Of a DNA stretch of 64,000 nucleotides, positions 61,549 to 64,000 are shown in pieces (the stretch's first letter is position 1; the number at the start of each line of letters is the position of its first letter). Source of the stretch: Rhodoferax sp. OV413. GTDB taxonomy: Bacteria; Pseudomonadota; Gammaproteobacteria; Burkholderiales; Burkholderiaceae_C. Under the pieces are notes generated by a model. That model was given only the letters and a program-made list of their open reading frames with translations. It did not search any database and had not been told where the DNA came from. The translations under genes and the position numbers were made by a program. Location of the stretch: positions 62,001-126,000 of the forward strand of contig NZ_FNJA01000004.1 of the NCBI RefSeq assembly GCF_900104385.1, read 5' to 3'.

Positions 61549-64000
61549 TTAGGCCGGTGCTGGCCGGCCGAACAGATAGCCCTGGAAGTGCTGGCAGCCC
61601 AGCGCCAGCAAAGCATCGCGCTGCTCGGCCGTCTCCACGCCTTCGGCAATCACCTGCAGCTCCAGGCTGGTGCCCAGGGTGACGATGGCACGCACGATGC
61701 TGGCGTCCTGCGGGTCGGTCAGCAGGTCGCGCACAAACGACTGGTCGATCTTCAGCTTGTCCAGCGGCAGGCGCTTGAGGATACTCAGCGACGAATAGCC
61801 GGTGCCAAAGTCGTCCAGCGAGAAGCGCACGCCCAGGGCCTTGAGCGCGGTCATCTTCTCGACCACGCTGTCGATGTCTTCGACCAACTGGCTCTCGGTC
61901 AGCTCCAGCTCCAGCAGCTGCGGGTTGGCGCCGGTTTCTTGCAGCGCGGACTGCACCTGCTGCACAAAGTCGGCCTGGCGAAACTGGCGCGCGCTGATGT
62001 TGACCGCCGCACTCCACTGCGCCGTGCCCGCATGGGTCGACCAGTGCACCAGCTGGCGGCAGGCGGTCAGCAGAATCCAACGGCCCAGCGGCAGGATCAG
62101 GCCCGACATCTCGGCCAGCGGTATGAACTCGGCCGGCGACACCAGGCCGCGCTGCGGATGCTGCCAGCGCACCAGGGCCTCCACGCCAGTCTGCTGGCCG
62201 GCGCTGTCGATCTGCGGCTGGTAGTACAGCAGGAACTGCTCGGCCGCCAGGGCCTGGCGCATGTCGGACTCCAGCACGGTGCGGGCCCGCACCTGGGCCT
62301 GCATGTCGGGGTTGAAGAAGCACACCGTGTTGCGGCCATCGGCCTTGGCCCGGTACATCGCCAGATCGGCCTGGCGGAACAACTCGTCTTGCTCGGTTTC
62401 CGGGCCGGAGAACATGGCGATGCCTATGCTCACCGTGGTCTGGTGCTGCTGGCCGTCCAGGGTGTAGGGCTGGGCCAGGGCGTGCAGGATCTTCTGCGCC
62501 ACCTGGCGGGCCTGCTGCACGGCCTCGGGCATGCTGGCGCTCATGGCCTGCAGCATCACCACGAACTCGTCGCCGCCCTGGCGCGCCAGCGTGTCTTCGA
62601 TGCGGGTGCAGCCCTCCAGCCGGGTGGCGATCTGGCACAGCAGCTGGTCACCGACCAGGTGGCCGCGCGAATCGTTCAAGTCCTTGAAGTTGTCCACGTC
62701 GATGAACAGCAAGGCGCCCCACTCGCGGTCGCGCGCATGCACCGCAATCGCCTGGCCCAGGCGCTCGCTCAGCAGCCGGCGGTTCGGCAACTGGGTCAGC
62801 GGGTCGTAGAAGGCCAGCTGGTGGATCACTGCCTCGGCCTGCTTGTGCTTGGTCACGTCGGTGGAGATGCCGCACAGCGCATACACCGAGCCATCGGGCC
62901 GCAGCAAGGGCAACTTGACGGAGAAATAGGTGTTGGTGATCTTGCCATCGGCGCTGCGGTTCACCTCTTCCTCGTCGACCCGCTCGCCCCGCTCCACCAC
63001 GCGCAAATCGTTGACCCGCAGTTTGGCCACGGTAGTGGCGTCGAAGAAATCGCTGTCGGTCTTGCCGATGGCGTCGGCCGGCGTGGTGTGGAACAGGTCG
63101 GCGACCTTGCGGTTCACGTACTGGTAACGCAGCTGCGGGTCCTTGATGTAGATGTAGGCGTCCACACTGTTCAGGATGGTGGACAAACGGTCTTCGCTGC
63201 TGCGCAGATGCCAGGCGGTGTCGGCCACCTGGCGCCGCAGCAAGAAGCCCACCCCCACAGCGGCCGACAGCATCACGCCCAGAACGCCCAGCGACCACCA
63301 GACGGTATCGGGGATGGTCGACTTGCTGGCCGGTGCCATCCAGCGGTTCATCACTTTGAAGTAAGGCGAATCGGCCTGCGCCTGCCAGGACGCCAGGTGG
63401 CTCTCTATGGCTGCCAGCAGATCGGCATTGCGGCCCTCGGCCGTGGCATAAAACACCTTGGCCGGTTGGAACAGGATGGGCGTGGGCTCCAGCTGGTAGT
63501 TGCCCGCCTGCAGGTCGCCAAAGAAGCGGTTCGCCGCGGCCGCATCGACAGTGTTGGCCGCGGTTTGCTCAAACGCTTCTTTAAAGGACTGCACCGGCAC
63601 CAGCTCGGTCTTCAGGCCAAAGCCCTGCACCAGGTTCTTCAGGTAGTCCTGCTGCACCGAACCCTCCAGCACCGCGACCCGTTTGCCGTTCAAATCCAGC
63701 GCAGTGTTGATGTTGACGCCGCTGTGCTTGTACAGCTGCGACCAGCTGAGCAAAGACGGCGTGGTGTGAAAGTCCATCAGCTTGGCGCGCTGCTCGGAAT
63801 ACGCCACATCGGGCATCAGGTCGATGCCACCGGCCTGCAAGGCGTCCAGGCAGGCCTGCCATTCGCAGGGCACGACGACCAGGGTCCAGTCTTCCTTCTC
63901 GGCCATGGCCAGCAGCAGCTGACCCAGGATGCCCGAGGGCTGCTGCTGGGCATCCAGGAAGATCTTGGGCTCGTTCTGGTAGACGCCCACCCGTACCTCG
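61549..64000 (-). CDS. Periplasmic-receptor/PAS/GGDEF/EAL cyclic di-GMP protein, 5' cut by window end
   Basis: About 817 codons are visible; the frame continues past the window (EVRVGVYQNEPKIF), so the signal peptide is missing. Order: family 3 solute-binding sensor (to about residue 230), one membrane helix (SLGVLGVMLSAAVGVGFLL), PAS (about 265-385), GGDEF (RQGGDEFVV) and EAL (GVEALVRW, LDDFGTGYSS, AEGVET). Both catalytic sites look intact, so it may make or break cyclic di-GMP in response to a periplasmic small molecule, possibly an amino acid. Intact EAL here contrasts with the degenerate EAL-HDOD pair at 22.5-25.2 kb. Confidence 0.93.
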   Translation of the reverse strand, partial: EVRVGVYQNEPKIFLDAQQQPSGILGQLLLAMAEKEDWTLVVVPCEWQACLDALQAGGIDLMPDVAYSEQRAKLMDFHTTPSLLSWSQLYKHSGVNINTALDLNGKRVAVLEGSVQQDYLKNLVQGFGLKTELVPVQSFKEAFEQTAANTVDAAAANRFFGDLQAGNYQLEPTPILFQPAKVFYATAEGRNADLLAAIESHLASWQAQADSPYFKVMNRWMAPASKSTIPDTVWWSLGVLGVMLSAAVGVGFLLRRQVADTAWHLRSSEDRLSTILNSVDAYIYIKDPQLRYQYVNRKVADLFHTTPADAIGKTDSDFFDATTVAKLRVNDLRVVERGERVDEEEVNRSADGKITNTYFSVKLPLLRPDGSVYALCGISTDVTKHKQAEAVIHQLAFYDPLTQLPNRRLLSERLGQAIAVHARDREWGALLFIDVDNFKDLNDSRGHLVGDQLLCQIATRLEGCTRIEDTLARQGGDEFVVMLQAMSASMPEAVQQARQVAQKILHALAQPYTLDGQQHQTTVSIGIAMFSGPETEQDELFRQADLAMYRAKADGRNTVCFFNPDMQAQVRARTVLESDMRQALAAEQFLLYYQPQIDSAGQQTGVEALVRWQHPQRGLVSPAEFIPLAEMSGLILPLGRWILLTACRQLVHWSTHAGTAQWSAAVNISARQFRQADFVQQVQSALQETGANPQLLELELTESQLVEDIDSVVEKMTALKALGVRFSLDDFGTGYSSLSILKRLPLDKLKIDQSFVRDLLTDPQDASIVRAIVTLGTSLELQVIAEGVETAEQRDALLALGCQHFQGYLFGRPAPA

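Overview
The window is a GC-rich stretch of bacterial chromosome, gene-dense on both strands, with no tRNA, rRNA, insertion sequence, prophage or CRISPR array visible. It most resembles a betaproteobacterium of the family Comamonadaceae (Rhodoferax/Polaromonas/Curvibacter-like). The grounds are the core order pyrG-kdsA-eno-ftsB, an orphan Bug-type solute receptor, and a dispersed stem-loop repeat of a kind I associate with that family. The species assignment is inference; no database was searched.

Layout. 1-8.6 kb: a bacterial alpha-2-macroglobulin (cut by the window start) coupled to penicillin-binding protein 1C, then a MOSC protein and an Asp/Glu racemase. 8.7-9.8 kb: an orphan ferric-iron binding protein behind a Fur-box-like palindrome. 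9.8-12.6 kb (minus strand): coaBC, a 63-residue membrane protein, an SPFH lipoprotein and dut. 12.7-19.6 kb: pyrG-kdsA-eno-ftsB, a NadR-like ATPase, Hsp33 and a DUF455 protein. 19.6-22.4 kb: two membrane glycosyltransferases. 22.5-25.2 kb: two tandem degenerate EAL-HDOD proteins ending in a strong terminator. 25.4-32.9 kb: an arabino-oligosaccharide ABC import operon with a GH51 arabinofuranosidase, a GntR regulator and a glycosyltransferase. 32.9-41.6 kb: small units, namely TetR/SDR, an MFS carrier, patatin plus a DUF6434 protein, a methyltransferase, an ArsR-SRPBCC-dienelactone hydrolase operon and an AEC carrier.

41.6-51.5 kb is the most system-like region. Two divergent operons share one short control region carrying three GTATAC hexamers. 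Leftward lie a DapA-family lyase, an amino-acid-type receptor and permease, a hydantoinase-family amidohydrolase and a GntR repressor. Rightward lie a 980-residue fusion of the three subunits of an HcnABC/opine-oxidase-type dehydrogenase, an atypical M20 hydrolase and the transporter ATPase. The ABC transporter is split over both arms, so the ten kilobases probably form one catabolic regulon for a nitrogenous, probably cyclic or N-substituted amino acid. The substrate is not known.

51.5-57.1 kb is a second catabolic locus: a Bug receptor divergent from DeoR, a DUF1537 acid-sugar kinase, PdxA2, an SDR and an HpaI-type aldolase, with perfect inverted repeats between the arms. 57.2-58.7 kb is an ECF41 sigma factor with a carboxymuconolactone-decarboxylase-like target; both genes have near-ideal ECF41 promoters. 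58.7-64 kb: a DUF3297 protein, an Rrf2/flavoprotein pair, a ketopantoate-reductase homologue and a receptor-PAS-GGDEF-EAL protein cut by the window end.

Eleven copies of a degenerate stem-loop repeat are scattered over the window. Several lie inside reading frames, where they appear to supply part of a signal segment, interdomain linkers, or a C-terminus and stop codon.
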